Below, in pieces: positions 48,401-60,870 of a DNA stretch of 64,000 nucleotides. The DNA lies in the NCBI RefSeq assembly GCF_027942865.1, contig NC_134509.1, forward strand, positions 24,796,697 through 24,860,696. Direction: 5' to 3'. The translations under genes and the position numbers were made by a program. The notes under the pieces were generated by a model. It made no database searches and was not told where the DNA came from. It saw nothing but the letters and a program-made list of their open reading frames with translations. Within the stretch, counting starts at the first letter, position 1. The number at the start of each line of letters is the position of its first letter. The DNA is from Odontesthes bonariensis (taxonomy: Eukaryota > Chordata > Actinopteri > Atheriniformes > Atherinopsidae).

Positions 48401-51400
48401 TTAACAGGAAAACAATGAGCTTGATTCCAACTGTTCCAGCATAAACAGGAAGAACCGCCTGTTCTGACTAAGATTGAAGCAGAACTATGAAGAAAACAGC
48501 AAAGCAGCGATGAGGCTCGCTTTGAGGTAGTTAATTAAGAAGTTAATAATCATGATAATATCTAATCTGTAAGAACCGAGTGACCAACGACTTTCTTATC
48601 AACAAGTGATGATTTAAGCTAATCATATTTCTAAAACGACAAACATACTGAAACATCCTACAGTCCTGTGAGAAAGTCTCGACTCGCCCCTCATTTCTCT
48701 ATATATTAGCAAGAAAACAGGGAATAGTTGTAGTGATTTTTCGAAAAATAAACATAATTACAGTTTAAAAAGGTAAAATCAGAGTTTATACAGATTTAAG
48801 GAGCTTGTGAGTCAGTATTTGTTCTGAGCTCCTTTGTTCTTCATCACAGCCTGAACCCTCTCAGACAAGCTTTCTGTCATTTCTTTAAGGAGTCTTCAGG
48901 AATAGTTCTCCAGGCATCTTGAAGGACATCCCAAAGCTCTTCTTTGGATGTCGGCTGCCTTTTGTTCCGTTCTCTGCCAAGATGATGCCACACTGCTTCA
49001 GTAATGCTGAGGTCCGGGCTCTGGGGAGGATTCATCCCTCCATCAGACCTGTTGCCACTGATTTTCAGTCCACTTCTGGTGTCATTTGGCACAGCTCAGC
49101 CTTTTCTCCCTGTTTCCCTTCCTTAAAGCGATACTCCGGAGTAGATTCAACCTGGGGTCATTTGAACCGTGATATCCAGCCAAGTAGCCCACCCGCAGTT
49201 TTTTCGATATTGGCTGAACATCAGCTGAGTTACTGAGTTATCCCGAATAGCTTCGTACAAGGGTTAATGGATCCTGGCAGTATCTCCAAAATTACCACAC
49301 TAAAATCACATGCCATGACACCAAACTTCTACAGTAGTACAAATATGGTCTGTACTCACAAAACGATGCATTTGGAAGTTTGAAAATAGTCCAAGAGTTT
49401 ATTATTATCAACACAAGCCTGATAGCTTTTCTGCTGCTAAAGCTGCGTCGACGTCACTTCTGGGAGCTGGGAGCTTCAAAGTAAGATGAGGGTTGATCTA
49501 CTACTGTAGACAACAAAGTATATGCTATATTCTACATGTTTTTTTTATGAATTTTTATGTTGTAGAGTTGTGAAATTATTTTATCAATGGAGAAATTGAG
49601 CAGCCTTGCTCTGTTGTCTACAGTTGTAGATCAACCCTCATCTTACTTTGAAGCTCCCAGCTCCCAGAAGTGACGTCGACGCAGCTTTAGCAGCAGAAAA
49701 GCTATCAGGCTTGTGTTGATAATAATAAACTCCTGGACTATTTTCAAACTTCCAAATGCATCGTTTTGTGAGTACAGACCATATTTGTACTACTGTAGAA
49801 GTTTGGTGTCATGGCATGTGATTTTAGTGTGGTAATTTTGGAGATACTGCCAGGATCCATTAGCGCTTGTACGAAGCTATTCGGGATAACTCACTAACTC
49901 AGCTGATGTTCAGCCAATATCGAAAAAACTGCGGGTGGGCTACTTGGCTGGATATCACGGTTCAAATGACCCCAGGTTGAATCTACTCCAGACTATCACT
50001 TTAAGGCTACGGCTACACGAGAACGAAACGAGGTTTTTTTTTGAAAACGGGTACGAAAATTCTTGCGACCACACGGAAACGCGCTGCTGTCCAGACGAGA
50101 ACGGATGAAAACGATGAAACGATGCAGTACACACGCCGCTGTGTCACGCCACGCTGTGAGACAATAGAGAAGTGTTAAAATTGGCTCACAGCGTCAACGT
50201 GTGACTGACGCAAAAACGTTTTAGCTGTAACAATGGAAACGAAACGAGGCCGTTTTCAAACTTTCCCACTCTGGAACCCGTTTTCAAAAACTATCGTTTT
50301 GGGGTAGTGGGAACGCCGGCTCCGTGTGGCCGCGACAGCGAAACGATAAGAAAAAGTATCGTTTACAGTGAAAAACGTTTTCGTGTAGCCGCAGCCTAAG
50401 GACATCACTTTCAGATCCTGTTCATCTGCTGTAGATAGTTTTTTAGGCCTGACACTTCTTCTTTTGTCCTCCACTTTTCCAATTTCCTCAAATGGACACA
50501 CTGCACACCATGCTGAGAACCACCTTATTGGTGGAAAAATACTATTTTCTGTCTGTCAAACTATGTTATATTTGGCATTTTTCATGGAGAGATGGGAACA
50601 GGCTTTGGGACAGGCTGCTAGTAACAAAGTGCCCAATTTAAAATGGATTCTTGTTTTAACACAACACTGGTTTATCTCTTGAGTTAGGTGCATTTTTTAC
50701 GTTTGAATGATTCCCAGGTCAGTGTTAAGTGGCTTCACAAACAACAAAAACTATATCATTGGAAGAAAAATGTAAATGAGAGATGATTCAAGATTTTTTG
50801 CACTGAAAAAAAGAAAGTTGAATTATTATCAATTAACAAAACAAAAACCTAAAACATTATAGATTCATTCTTCTGTTTTGTATTCACTTTATTATTAGAC
50901 TTCCTTTGTTTTGAGGACTTGTGATCAGGGTTGATTTTTTTTTTTGCACCGATTTAGGCAGCAAATACAGTGGAAACTGGACTCTGACTGTATTAAAAAC
51001 ACAGAAAAAAATAGCTGGATGCGTGTTTTAATTCACAAACATTTAAATCTCAAACTAAAAGCAAACTTGCTTTGAACAAAGTGCAGCATATGCTGAAGAG
51101 TTGAAAGGTTTATTTCCTGGTTAGATGAACGCGTGGTTCGAGGCTGGTGTAACATCTGGGCTGCAGATAATTAAAGAATCTTTGAGACAGGGTGGAAGTT
51201 TTTATCTGGGGGAGTTTCTGCTTTAAAAACGTCACACAGGAACATCACAGGGAGCATACACGGGGGGGAAACATCGCAGGGTGCAGCCTTATCTGAACGA
51301 CTTGTTCTTCAGGAGGAACAAACTGGCCTCCAGTCACTTTCAATGCGACAATAAAATCATTGTTTTGATTCAAACCGAGAAGATAATATTTTAACTAATC

Positions 51401-51727
51401 AGGCAACAGCTTTAAGTGGTCTGTCATTCAGCTGCTTCCTCGCCTACGTGGTCCAAACTTGAGGCTAATCGATTTGCTCAGCCATCTACCTGATCACCAC
51501 CTCAGTAGTACTACAGTTTCAGCCACGTGTCGCCATGCGCGCATGTGGCCTCGCGGGGCCGGCGAAACACGCCCAATTACAGCAGCGAAAAACGCCCCTG
51601 TATGGTTCGTGTGATGTCAAATTAGCAAAAGAGAGGAAACCGGTACCTCATTGAGGGTGTTGGAGGCCATAAACTCGCTGTTGCTGGTGTTTAAATTGCC
51701 GTCTTCCCCCCTCCACCGCGCCGCCAT
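39479..51727 (-). CDS. pprc1: PGC-1-related coactivator PPRC1 (11 exons)
   Basis: PPRC1 (PRC) is a nuclear transcriptional coactivator that drives mitochondrial-biogenesis genes with NRF-type factors. Exons: 51727-51647, 48244-48140, 48021-47866, 45859-44350, 44083-44030, 42410-41612, 41524-41327, 41222-41159, 41075-40954, 40861-40710, 39579-39479; about 1113 aa (human 1664). The start MAARWRGEDG resembles human MAAR. An activation-domain motif LLSALTEMLD lies at 74-83, followed by LSPFDILPDSELL. SLSLQQYRQLRQKRRP and APDLTSLLEQFE are PRC-type blocks. DHDY (about 758-761) is the HCF-1-binding motif. Serine/arginine repeats lie in exons 6-7. The RRM spans about 994-1070 with RNP2 VVYVGRI and RNP1 HFAFVTF, and the C terminus is FEDLDFDSLLKQAQ. 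FDICFGGRRQFC favours PRC over PGC-1alpha or beta. The exon 8 acceptor has a CAGCAG ambiguity of one residue. Confidence 0.95.
43289..43570 (+). repeat. tRNA-derived SINE in pprc1 intron 5
   Basis: The tRNA-like head has the A box TGGCTCAGTGG (43298-43308) and B box GGTTTGATTCC (43344-43354). An A-run and the body with GAGGTGCCCTTGAGCAAGG follow. Same family as 1793-2092, opposite strand. The 3' tail found in that copy is not complete here. Confidence 0.75.
43571..43860. repeat. Partial TTAA-type MITE after the SINE
   Basis: The block ends in AAACTATCCCTTTAAGG, like the terminus of a TTAA MITE. No matching left terminus was found, so it may have been truncated by the SINE or by deletion. Confidence 0.4.
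48877..49092 (-). pseudogene. Tc1-type transposase C-terminal remnant
   Basis: The minus-strand frame contains PPQSPDLSITEAVWHHLGRERNKR, then EELWDVLQDAWRTIPEDSL. The first part is the last catalytic block of the Tc1 DDE domain (usual form WPxQSPDLNPIExLW), here with Asn-Pro changed to Ser-Ile. The N-terminal two thirds are absent. Confidence 0.8.
49127..50000. mobile_element. 874-bp foldback MITE with TTAA duplication
   Basis: The ends AGCGATACTCCGGAGTAGATT and the complement of AGTGATAGTCTGGAGTAGATT are inverted, and TTAA abuts both sides (49123-49126 and 50001-50004). The arms of about 385 bp are nearly perfectly complementary around a central loop of about 100 bp near 49510-49610. It has no coding capacity. 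Confidence 0.9.
50005..50396. mobile_element. 392-bp MITE, TAA duplication, abutting the foldback MITE
   Basis: The ends are GGCTACGGCTACACGAGAACG and the complement of GGCTGCGGCTACACGAAAACG. TAA abuts the left end (50002-50004) and right end (50397-50399). A 3-bp TAA duplication fits Harbinger-type elements. The interior is rich in AACGAAACG motifs. No coding capacity. Confidence 0.8.
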
Positions 51728-52259
51728 CTTGCTCCTCCACATGGTCCACTGGCAGGCCGGACGGAGACACGTGGTCACCGGCTGCAAGCGGGCAGAAAGC
51801 CCCGATCTGAGATCAGTGTGTAACCGCCAGGTTTGTTAAAAACAGCGACACGGCGGGAGGAAATCTGACGCCAGATCAGCTGGAAGTTTCTCACGATTTC
51901 CGCATTGATTCGGATATTTATCTGGTCTTTAATCTTGTTTTTTATCTTGAATTATTTTTATTTTGCCACCAAGACACACCAGTCAACTGACCATAAAACT
52001 TCCTTTTAGTCTTTTGAGTTTGTTATAATACAAAAAATTTAAAGATCTATCGAAAAGTTAATATTTATCAAAGACGCACGGAATTTACTTTGAGACACGT
52101 TACTGTCATCGATTACTTCAGTTAAATCAGAATATTTTTGCAGGTTTCAATGCCGTTTTTTTAAAACTACACATTTAGTAGCTCCAAAAACATAATATAG
52201 TGTCTGGATGACACAAATGACGCTCACAAATCAACAGCAGACTTTTAAGACTAAATAAT

Positions 52260-52540
52260 TCACCTTATAAGCCTTTTATTGAGAGAATATTTACAGTGTA
52301 AGTGGGAGTGCTTTATAGACCAACAGTGGTATTTTAAATTCAACTCTTTGGTGGACAGGAAGCCAGTGTAGACACTCAGGACTGGAGTGATATGATCCAC
52401 TTTTCTGGTCTTCGTGAGGAAATCACTCTGACACGTTATTCTTTTCAACCTTAGAATATTCTTCAGGTGATGGTCGGCTGACTTCATCACTGATTTTTAA
52501 CTGCCTCCAAAGACAGTGATCTCTTTCAGTTTAACTGAAG
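52260..52540. repeat. Degenerate interspersed repeat fragment
   Basis: Contains GCCAGTGTAGACACTCAGG and GGAGTGATATGATCC, phrases close to the dispersed teleost repeat at 60675-60860. No clear ends; family uncertain. Confidence 0.4.
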
Positions 52541-55500
52541 GAAATTCTAGATCATCCAGTTGTTTATTTGTTCAAGGCCCTTAATGAGTGTTAGTAAAGG
52601 ATTATAATCTCTGGGGATGTGGCGATGCAGATTTGTGTGCCACCAGCATTACTGTGTTAGCATATTTTGTTGCGTTGCATAATTATTTGCTAAACCAGCT
52701 CGTGTTTTCTGTGGGATCAGTGCAGTTATTAACATCAGCAGGATCATATCATATTAGACCATGCGTTAATCGTTCCTTGAAGTGCTTATCAAAGTAAAGA
52801 CTGCTTTCTAATGTATGTGACATAACCAGAACAAACAGTTTATCAGCATGTTCAGACATTGGAATATTGATACTTCTAACTAGCATTTAGTCTTGTCAAG
52901 AATATAGGCATAACGTGAGAATTACTGACTCAGTTGATTAGAAGTGGCTCTTAATAAGATTTTGTTATTCTAGTCTCTTGACACTCTTGACAGTAATTTA
53001 AATGTATTCATGTATTTATACTGTTGACTGTACTGTATCAAAGTGAATATTGAGTATATTTATCTCTGGCATTTACAGTAGTTTCCGAGAATTTGGCTAA
53101 TTTTTTGCTCTTTGGCTCACCCAACAGATGTGGGATGTAACACCACCTAAATAAAAACAAATCTCACTGTGAACACTGTACATGTACAGCCATAAGAAGG
53201 AATTTGTTGTCATGTTGAAGAGACCACGAAGATGCCATCAAAATTCATGCAACCATAAAGCAGATGGTGTCGGGCAAGGCTGGAAACCAAAGTCGTGAAC
53301 TGCTGTATATGATCCCCGGAGTGCTCCAGGGCAGTTTCAGGCCCGGGAATAAGCACAAAATAAGATCAATGTACTTCAAAACAACTAAGACATGCATAGT
53401 TTTATGGTTCGCAAACTTACTGAACTTGAACCGTAAACCCAAAAGTTAACCTTTTTCTTTTGTTACGTTTGTTTTTTCCACTTCATCTGATGCAGCTCTG
53501 GACTTTGTTACCTCAGACATGATCAATCTTTATAATATGTTTCCATTATAAAAGCACTTCTACAAACCAAAATTTTCAGCTCTTTCTAATTACATTTTGA
53601 TATTAACTGCAAAAGTCATTTGTTTTTCTTATATTGCCTATTATTGTAGCCTTCCCTTCAGCTGGTTCCAGTGGTGCAGCCTCAAGCCTTCAGGTCTTAT
53701 CCAAAGATGAAACAGAAGAGATAAACTGAATAGAAGTTGATTAAGTTTATTTGGAGACATCTCAGTGTCCAATCAAAAATACCAGAGAGGCTGCGGTTCA
53801 CCATTTTTCTGACAACCGCTTCACATGAGTGAGTTTGGCAGAGCTGGAGAAGACTTAGCAGAAATGCTGGAGGGCTGAAATGTCAATGTGGCCAGATAAG
53901 CAGATCCCCATTCACTGAGTTACGCCCCAAGACAATTTTTTGTGAACATTTTTTAAATATACAGTATTCAAGAACACAGATTAGTTTTCCGAGATTTGTA
54001 ACTGCTTGAGTAAGACTTAAAAACCCAACAATCTCGCTGTGTCTGCCTCCACCTGTCAGTGGATGTGCTCTTGCAGACCAGACAAAGCAGGTAAAGCAGG
54101 GGACACGTTACATCCAACACCTGGGTAGTCAGCACTGGCAGCCCCCAGAGATTTGTGCCCTCCCCTCTTCTCCCCTCCCTCTGCATAAAAAAGAAACGGC
54201 ACCACAGGAGATCTGACAGTTTAAACTGCTGACATTTGCAGTGTTTTACCAGGATGTTGACAGCTCCGCATACTGCAGGAGGTTGAACAGCTGGAGCTGT
54301 GGTGAGGGCACGACTACCTGCATCTGAACACACTCAAAACTGCTGAAATGGCAGTGGACTTCAAGAGGAGGCCCACTGAACACTCCCACCACCATCGAAC
54401 TCCATGATAGCATGCATCACTGTGGGAGCCCAGCAGTTATAAACAGAGATGAACCCAGGTCTTCCTTCAACCTGCTGCAACTTCTCTCCTCTGTCAGGCT
54501 CAAAGCACAACAAAACATCAAGATTATGGAGCAGTGCTTAACTTCTGCTACCACACTGTCTATTTCCTGTTCACAGCCCATAAGATAACTGATACTGCAC
54601 ACATCTAATATTTATTTCAGCACTCCATACACACTTATATATTTGCATCAAATCTCAACGTTAACATATTTAAGATTTGGTGCATCATTTCAGGGCTTTG
54701 CTTTGGTGACTGTAGCAGTCTTATTAAAGCTAAACTCTGCTGAACGTGTCACTGTGGAGTCAGGAGCTGCAGCAGATTAACACTTCTCTGCAGGGACCCT
54801 CGGGTCATGAGGCCACAGATTGTTAGACTCAAATCCTACAGAGATCGCTGCTTTCCAGCAGCAGCAGCTTTTACTGTAGAATGAGTCAATTTGCTATAAA
54901 TGCAGGACATACAGCTAAATTGACATTTCGATCCTCAGGGACCGACGCTGCAACAAGCAGAAACAGTAGAAAAATAATAGAATAAAATAATACACACAGT
55001 AGAGAAAATATTGACATCCAAAAAAAAAGGGAAACGCAAACCAAAACTTAAAAAGAAAGTGCTAAACAACCATAAATAAATAGTAAAATATACAGTGATA
55101 ACATAAGGCAGATTACAGGTGAGGTGAGGTCTGTGTGCAGGGGGCAGGAGGGCATAGAGCTCACACTGTTTTTATATTTGCTTTCTATTCAGACATGTTT
55201 TTCTGCAATTATGTTTGCTTTATCTTAAGTTTTTTATTTTTGTTTTGTAATATTTTAATGTTTTTGTTGCCACATGGAAAACACTCTGTACATTTCCTTT
55301 TCAAAGAAGCTTTATTCACTTCTGTCGCTCACATATCTTCCCATTGAAAGCTTCCTCTTATTAGTAAAATGATTACTTCGATTAAGACCATTTAATTATT
55401 TTATTTATTTTTTCAACAGAAATGCAGTCGTTTGCATCAATGCCCAATAAATAAAGTGAAGTCAAATAAACACCTAGAAGCATAATTTAGATGTATTTTC

Positions 55501-56359
55501 CACAATAATCCTGAGGATGACATGTAAACAGAAAAAAACTATCTGTTGTGAGTTTAAACAAAAAAATCCTCTCACTTATAAAGACACTACCAGTTGAAAT
55601 TTAGATACGGACATTTAAAATATACTTTATTTGAATTTTAATATAAGATGTTTTGTGTTCTTGGCTGATTTAGAGGCTGAAAATCTCCACCTATGAGTCA
55701 CACTGATAAACATGCAGTTACTCCTTTTTGCAACTAGATGGCATTTTTGTATATCTTTCGACAACCTCCAGCAGTCTCTTGTTTTCTGTTAATTTCTCGT
55801 ACGCTGATTGCTTCATGCCAGCTACATACATCCACAGCCGGAGATATTCAAATATTCATACAAAGAATAGAGTGGCTGCACACTAAATGCAGGTCCATCA
55901 CCTTTCTGTTTGTGTTATCTTGTGTTTCGTTTTTTTTCTTCCTGTGGACTGTGCATGTGTCTGGCTTCTTATCTTGTTCATGCCAGCGAGGAGCTGACCT
56001 TTCTGCTGAATGTCATGTTGGAGTCAATCGTGGAAGTGGAGGTGATGTCATTTTGGAGGGAAATTTGCTCGTGGTCAAATGCTTTGAAAAGGCGCTACAC
56101 ATTTCTTCTCAATTCATTTTGTACCTCTTACCTGCCACATTGTACATCTGCCATTTCCCCTTTTTACGTCATTTTAAAATTTTAATTTAATGTTTAATGT
56201 TTCTGTTCAGTTGCCACATCCCTGTCCACATGAACCACCTCCTGCCTCGATTTCCGCCACCCTTGAAACACATTACCATCTGAAACGGGGCCAAAGCATC
56301 CTCAAGTCTCCAGCGGACGAGGTGTTGTGTGTTCAGGAGAGTGTGCACAGGCATGCTGA

Positions 56360-56363
<4 letters not shown>

Positions 56364-56406
<43 letters not shown>

Positions 56407-56438
56407 GGGGGGGCATGGAGGTGTGTGTGTGTGTGTGT
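56364..56438. repeat. (TG)n - poly-G - (GT)n compound tract
   Basis: A TG tract runs into about 23 consecutive G (56391-56413) and then a GT tract at 56421-56438. It produces glycine- and valine-rich false frames on both strands. Length is likely unstable and hard to assemble. Confidence 0.95.
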
Positions 56439-58194
56439 CCTGTGTAAGTGGGTCACCTTACTGCTACATCCTGCGCTTAACCACCATGTCAGTACATGGC
56501 CCCACGCACACACATTTAACCCATGCTGCATTCACTGTCCCACTTTTTAAACTCAGTTCGGTTAGGCTCCACAGAGCGCCAGGCTTCCCTCTGGGTCCTG
56601 TGGGGGGGGGGGGGGGGAAGAGTGACACTAGTAAAACAATCTCCCTCTGCTGATGTTCTTTCATGTCTCCTCTCATGTGTTGCTCATCGCTTCCTCACTC
56701 TTGACCTGCACAAGGACTCTGGTGATGCTCTTTTGGCATGTTTGAATTTTTAAAGAACCCGGGAGGTGTAAGGATTCAGATGTATGCTTTCCACTCTCTG
56801 TCTCACTCACTCTTGGCTGCATTCGTGAGTGTTTTTCTATATGGCCTCCAGTCATCTTGGCTGCTCAGTCATGCAGTGTTTTTTTTCGTATGCACTTCCG
56901 TGACCTTTCAAATATTGTGTAACACTGGGAGCAGTGAGTTATAAAAAGGCAAAAGCACTCTGATCTTTAACTTGACACCAGGGGAAACATAGCATTCACA
57001 GGCCTTAAACTCAGACGATGCAGTTGGGGAGTTGTTTAGCTTTCGTCCTCGTTTGATTTTTCTTCTCTTTAAGCAAGTTTTCTTCTTTTGCTTTCATAGC
57101 AGAGGGGAGGAATCCCCTCCCACAAGGCTCAGAAAACATCTGTTAGTAACAAACGAAAGCCTGAGAGAGATAGAAGGAAGAAGAGGAAAGGGAATTACAT
57201 CAATACAGAAAAAACAAGGGTGAAGAAAGAAGAAGAAAGCATGAAGGGGGGTGGAAAGGAGGTGGAGAGAAAATGACAAGACCTTCACCTGATGAGACCA
57301 CCCTTTCTACAGAGCAGCAGAGGTGAGGCACTAACCAGCAAGAGGTTGTGGCCTACAGGTGTTAAGGTTCCTGCGCACATATGCGCACACAAACCTGCTC
57401 AGCGTGGTAACAGAAACCAACATCAATAATGTAATCGAGAGAAACAGGATGCAGATTCTTCCTTACATAAGAATTCACAGAACAGCCTCTGTCACTCTCT
57501 GCTTTGCCCTGAGGCTGGATGCACACAAGATATCCTAAACTAATTAACCACCACATTTGCCTTTCAAACAACTTTTCCACATAAGTGTGCTGCAACAAAG
57601 GCATGAGAGTGGCCCCTTTTTTAACTTCTGTCTACAGACTCTGGGTGATTTGTTTCACCCGGAGGACCAACATTTTTCAGGCATGTTTCTGTAGTCCCTT
57701 ATTTGCAGGCTTGTCTGAAACAGGCATGTTGATAGTAACGAGCTGGGAACTGAGCTTTGTGTCTACTGTGTGGAACTAACTGTCAAGCAAAAGAGGTTCA
57801 GCTGGGAGCGTAGAAACCTATCACGAATGAGACCAAATCCAAATATAATAGGTCTAAAATGGTCTGACCACTATCGAAAGTGTCTCTGTTAAATATGCTC
57901 AACACGAATTTTGATCCGGTGCCATCAGCAGGTCTTTGTGAGGGTGAGGATGACACGAACCTTTATTAGCTGTCAAACACCAGCAAATTCAGCTGTATTG
58001 TTTACATGTGAGCAGGAAAGTTTAGTGTTTCTTCTCATCTAATGGAACATGGAATCACCTCTCGAAGGATGATCGAGTGGATAAAGATTTTTATCTTTAT
58101 CTTTATTTTTTTATCTTTTAATAAAACTATTTCAGTTAACAGCTGAACATTCTGGCTTTGTGAAACATTTATGAAACAAACATATTCAAGCAGA

Positions 58195-58560
58195 GGAAAA
58201 AAGTATGGAACCATTCAATCATGAGGAAAAATGATGGGCTCATCCTATAATTAGCATCTTTAAACCTCCACAAGTTTGAATCTACAAATGAGTCAGCTGT
58301 TAAATGAGAGTGTCTGCAGCTGTTGCCCCTGATTTATTGGCATGAAACGTGGGCCCCAACAAGGGAGCTGTCAGTGGAAACAATGGAAAAGATTATAAAA
58401 CTCCTTCAAGCAAGCAAAAGTCAGTGGTTGTTCCCAGTCAGCTGTGTCTAAAATAAAAAAAAATGCAAGCAAAATGGGAAGATTGTAAAAGGACACCCAA
58501 GAAATGGACTAAATCGATTTATCCCACTTGGCTCTAAACAGCGTTTTAGGCTGTGTCTTC
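58195..58560 (+). mobile_element. Decayed Tc1-like remnant
   Basis: The segment with AAGGGAGCTGTCAG, AAGATTATAAAACTCC, GTTGTTCCCAGTCAGCTG and GTGTCTAAAAT resembles the N-terminal helix-turn-helix coding region of fish Tc1-like transposases. It has frameshifts and a stop in the conceptual frame. No termini were found. Confidence 0.55.
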
Positions 58561-59879
58561 GCTTAGCTAAAGAGGTGGATAAGTTCCTCGGCTTCTGGTA
58601 GAGACAACACCACAGCAGAAAGTAAACTGAGTCTTGGATTCCACAGGTGGGCTCAAAAACCTTTTCGAAGGAATGTCAGGGGGGCTCTCTCTGTGTCCTC
58701 TGGTTGTTTTTTTTAATTTGCTATAAAACCTGCATGTGGCTAAAACATGTCCATTTTTTTTCATAGGTAAATTCTTGCAGTGATCAAGGAAAGCAGACAG
58801 AGCAGTTGAAATACTCAGAGTCCAACAAATTCTGTTGCAAGGCAACACAGCGGGCAGCTATGATACTCGATTAGCTCCAAAATTGCTCTTTTTTAAAATA
58901 CCCCTTTGTTATTTTCCTTCTCCAAACATTTTCCTCTTGCTCTCGTTCTGTGTTTATAGTCTGTCTTTTGTACTTTAATCTCTTTTCACAGCATCTTTGA
59001 TTATGTCTGTGTGATGTGAGTTGGGACCGTCGGCTGACTGATTAACTCCTCGCGTTTGTGAGCCTGTATATGAAAAATTATGGGGAGGTGTCGGCATGCG
59101 TTGTACACATGTGAATGTAGAAAGACATGAAGTGGTTTCTGTGTGGGCAGGTGTATGTGTGAACCCGAGTTTCATTTCTAAAAATCAGCACGTATGTAGA
59201 GGCTCATCATGATTTTGCTATCCTTTTTCTGCCACATTGCCATGGCGACAGTGCCCTCCCGGGGTAATGGGGGGACGAGTGCGCCTGAGCTATTTATTCT
59301 CTTTTTCTCCCTCCCTCTCTCCATCCATCGCCCTCTCCTTTCCTGCATCTCCATTTCCTTCCACCTCTCTCAGCCACTCCATCTCTGCCCTCTTCCTCCT
59401 GCAACCTCGTCGTCGTTCTTGTTCTCCCTCCTTCCTCTGTTCCTTCTTCCCATCACTGATTGGCTTAGAGCTCACCCCCTCAAAACGAGATACTGCCTAA
59501 TGAGACAGAGGGTGAGGAAGACAGGGAGGGGGGGACAAAGAGCAAGTGTCTTAGAAAAAGAGAAGTACTAATATGTGGGGGAGGCGATCTATGCAGACTT
59601 GTGTTCCTATTTTTAAGGAAAAAAGGGAAATTGGTGAAATCAATTTTAGGGAGACTACGCACTCTGATTATATGTCTGTTTGAGTACAGACATGTTGCTT
59701 TGTGTCACATGTGTGAACTGTTATGTGTTCAGTCCTAAGAGGTGTTTTGGTGGTACTATGGGATCAGTTGGGGTCATAACTTTTTAATGGCTCTGAATCC
59801 CTAAGAGAGCAATTTGTATATCTATCACTTAGATTGGGGGTTCTCACCTTTCCTTACTTTCAACCTTCAATTAATTTAA

Positions 59880-60870
59880 ATTTCAATTCATTTTAATTTA
59901 TGTAGCGCCAAATCACAACAAATATAATCTCAAAGCACTTCAAAGATAGTCTAATTCAAGGTAATATGATCATAATCCATCAAATAAAACTGATTAAAAT
60001 ACAAAGTAATCCAATTCATACAAAGCCAATTCAGAAAAGTTGTCTAGCTGAAACCAATACATTGCATTGATTCTTCTTTTCGATCCAATCTCCCGTCCTG
60101 AGCGTTTACATGAGCGTGTTCAGAACACGCTCATCATGGTGTGATGAAAAAACTCTTTTTACAGGGAGAAACCTCCATCAGAACCAGACTCGGGAAGGGT
60201 GAACATCTGCTACGACTGGCTGGGGGTCAAGAGGACAGGAAAGAGGGGACAAAAATCACAACACCAGGCCAGGGATACCTGCTGAGAAAGAGAAACACAA
60301 GTTAATGACAACAATAATGTCATATGAACATGGAGAGTAAAGAGAGCAGAGGGAGGAGAGGTACATCATGGGAGGTCTCACAGCTTTCTAGGCCTAGAGT
60401 AGCATAACTATCAGATGTTTCAGGGTCACCTGAGCCATCCCTAACTATACGCTTTTTCAAAAAGGAAAGTTTTAAGCCTAATTTTAAAGGTGGAGAGGGT
60501 GTCTGCTTCCTGAACCCAAACTGGCAGCTGGTTCCACAGAGAGGGGCCTGATAACTGAGGGCTCTGACTCCCATTCTGCTTTAAAAACTCTGGGAACCAC
60601 AAGTAAACCTGCAGTCTGAGAGCAAAGTGCTCTGTTGGGAAAACAGCCAACTATGAGATCTTTAAGGTATGATGGAGCTTCGTCATTAAGAGCTTTATAT
60701 GTGAGGAGAAGAATTTTAAATTCTATTCTGAATTTAACATGAAGACAATGAAGAGAAGCTAAAACTGGAGAAATATGATCTCTGGAGAAAATTAGTTCTC
60801 ATCAGAACTCTGGCAGCAGCATTTTGGATCAGAGTTCTTTGGACAGCTCATTGATATAGAATTATGGTCC
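59880..60870 (-). repeat. Dispersed repeat with LINE-like peptide relic
   Basis: The minus strand at 60441-60650 reads through PSLWNQLPVWVQEADTLSTF and KIRLKTFLF, a pattern common at the C terminus of fish LINE ORF2 proteins. Surrounding sequence (CGCCAAATCACAAC, AAACCTCCATCAGAACC) is typical of a common long teleost repeat. No intact frame; family not settled. Confidence 0.5.

Larger units (their letters stand above)
48659..50806. mobile_element. Tc1-like element in pprc1 intron 2? split by two MITEs
   Basis: The element lies in pprc1 intron 1 (48245-51646). The left end CAGTCCTGTGAGAAAG and right end 'CAAGATTTTTTGCACTG' are degraded versions of the terminus seen at 10010. Between 49127 and 50396 two unrelated MITEs were inserted at one TTAA. 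Removing them rejoins CCCTTCCTTAA to GGACATCAC. The left part encodes the tail of a Tc1 transposase on the minus strand. Confidence 0.75.

Noticed and set aside
56329-56653. Glycine- and valine-rich frames on both strands
   Set aside because: Produced by the TG and poly-G simple repeat.
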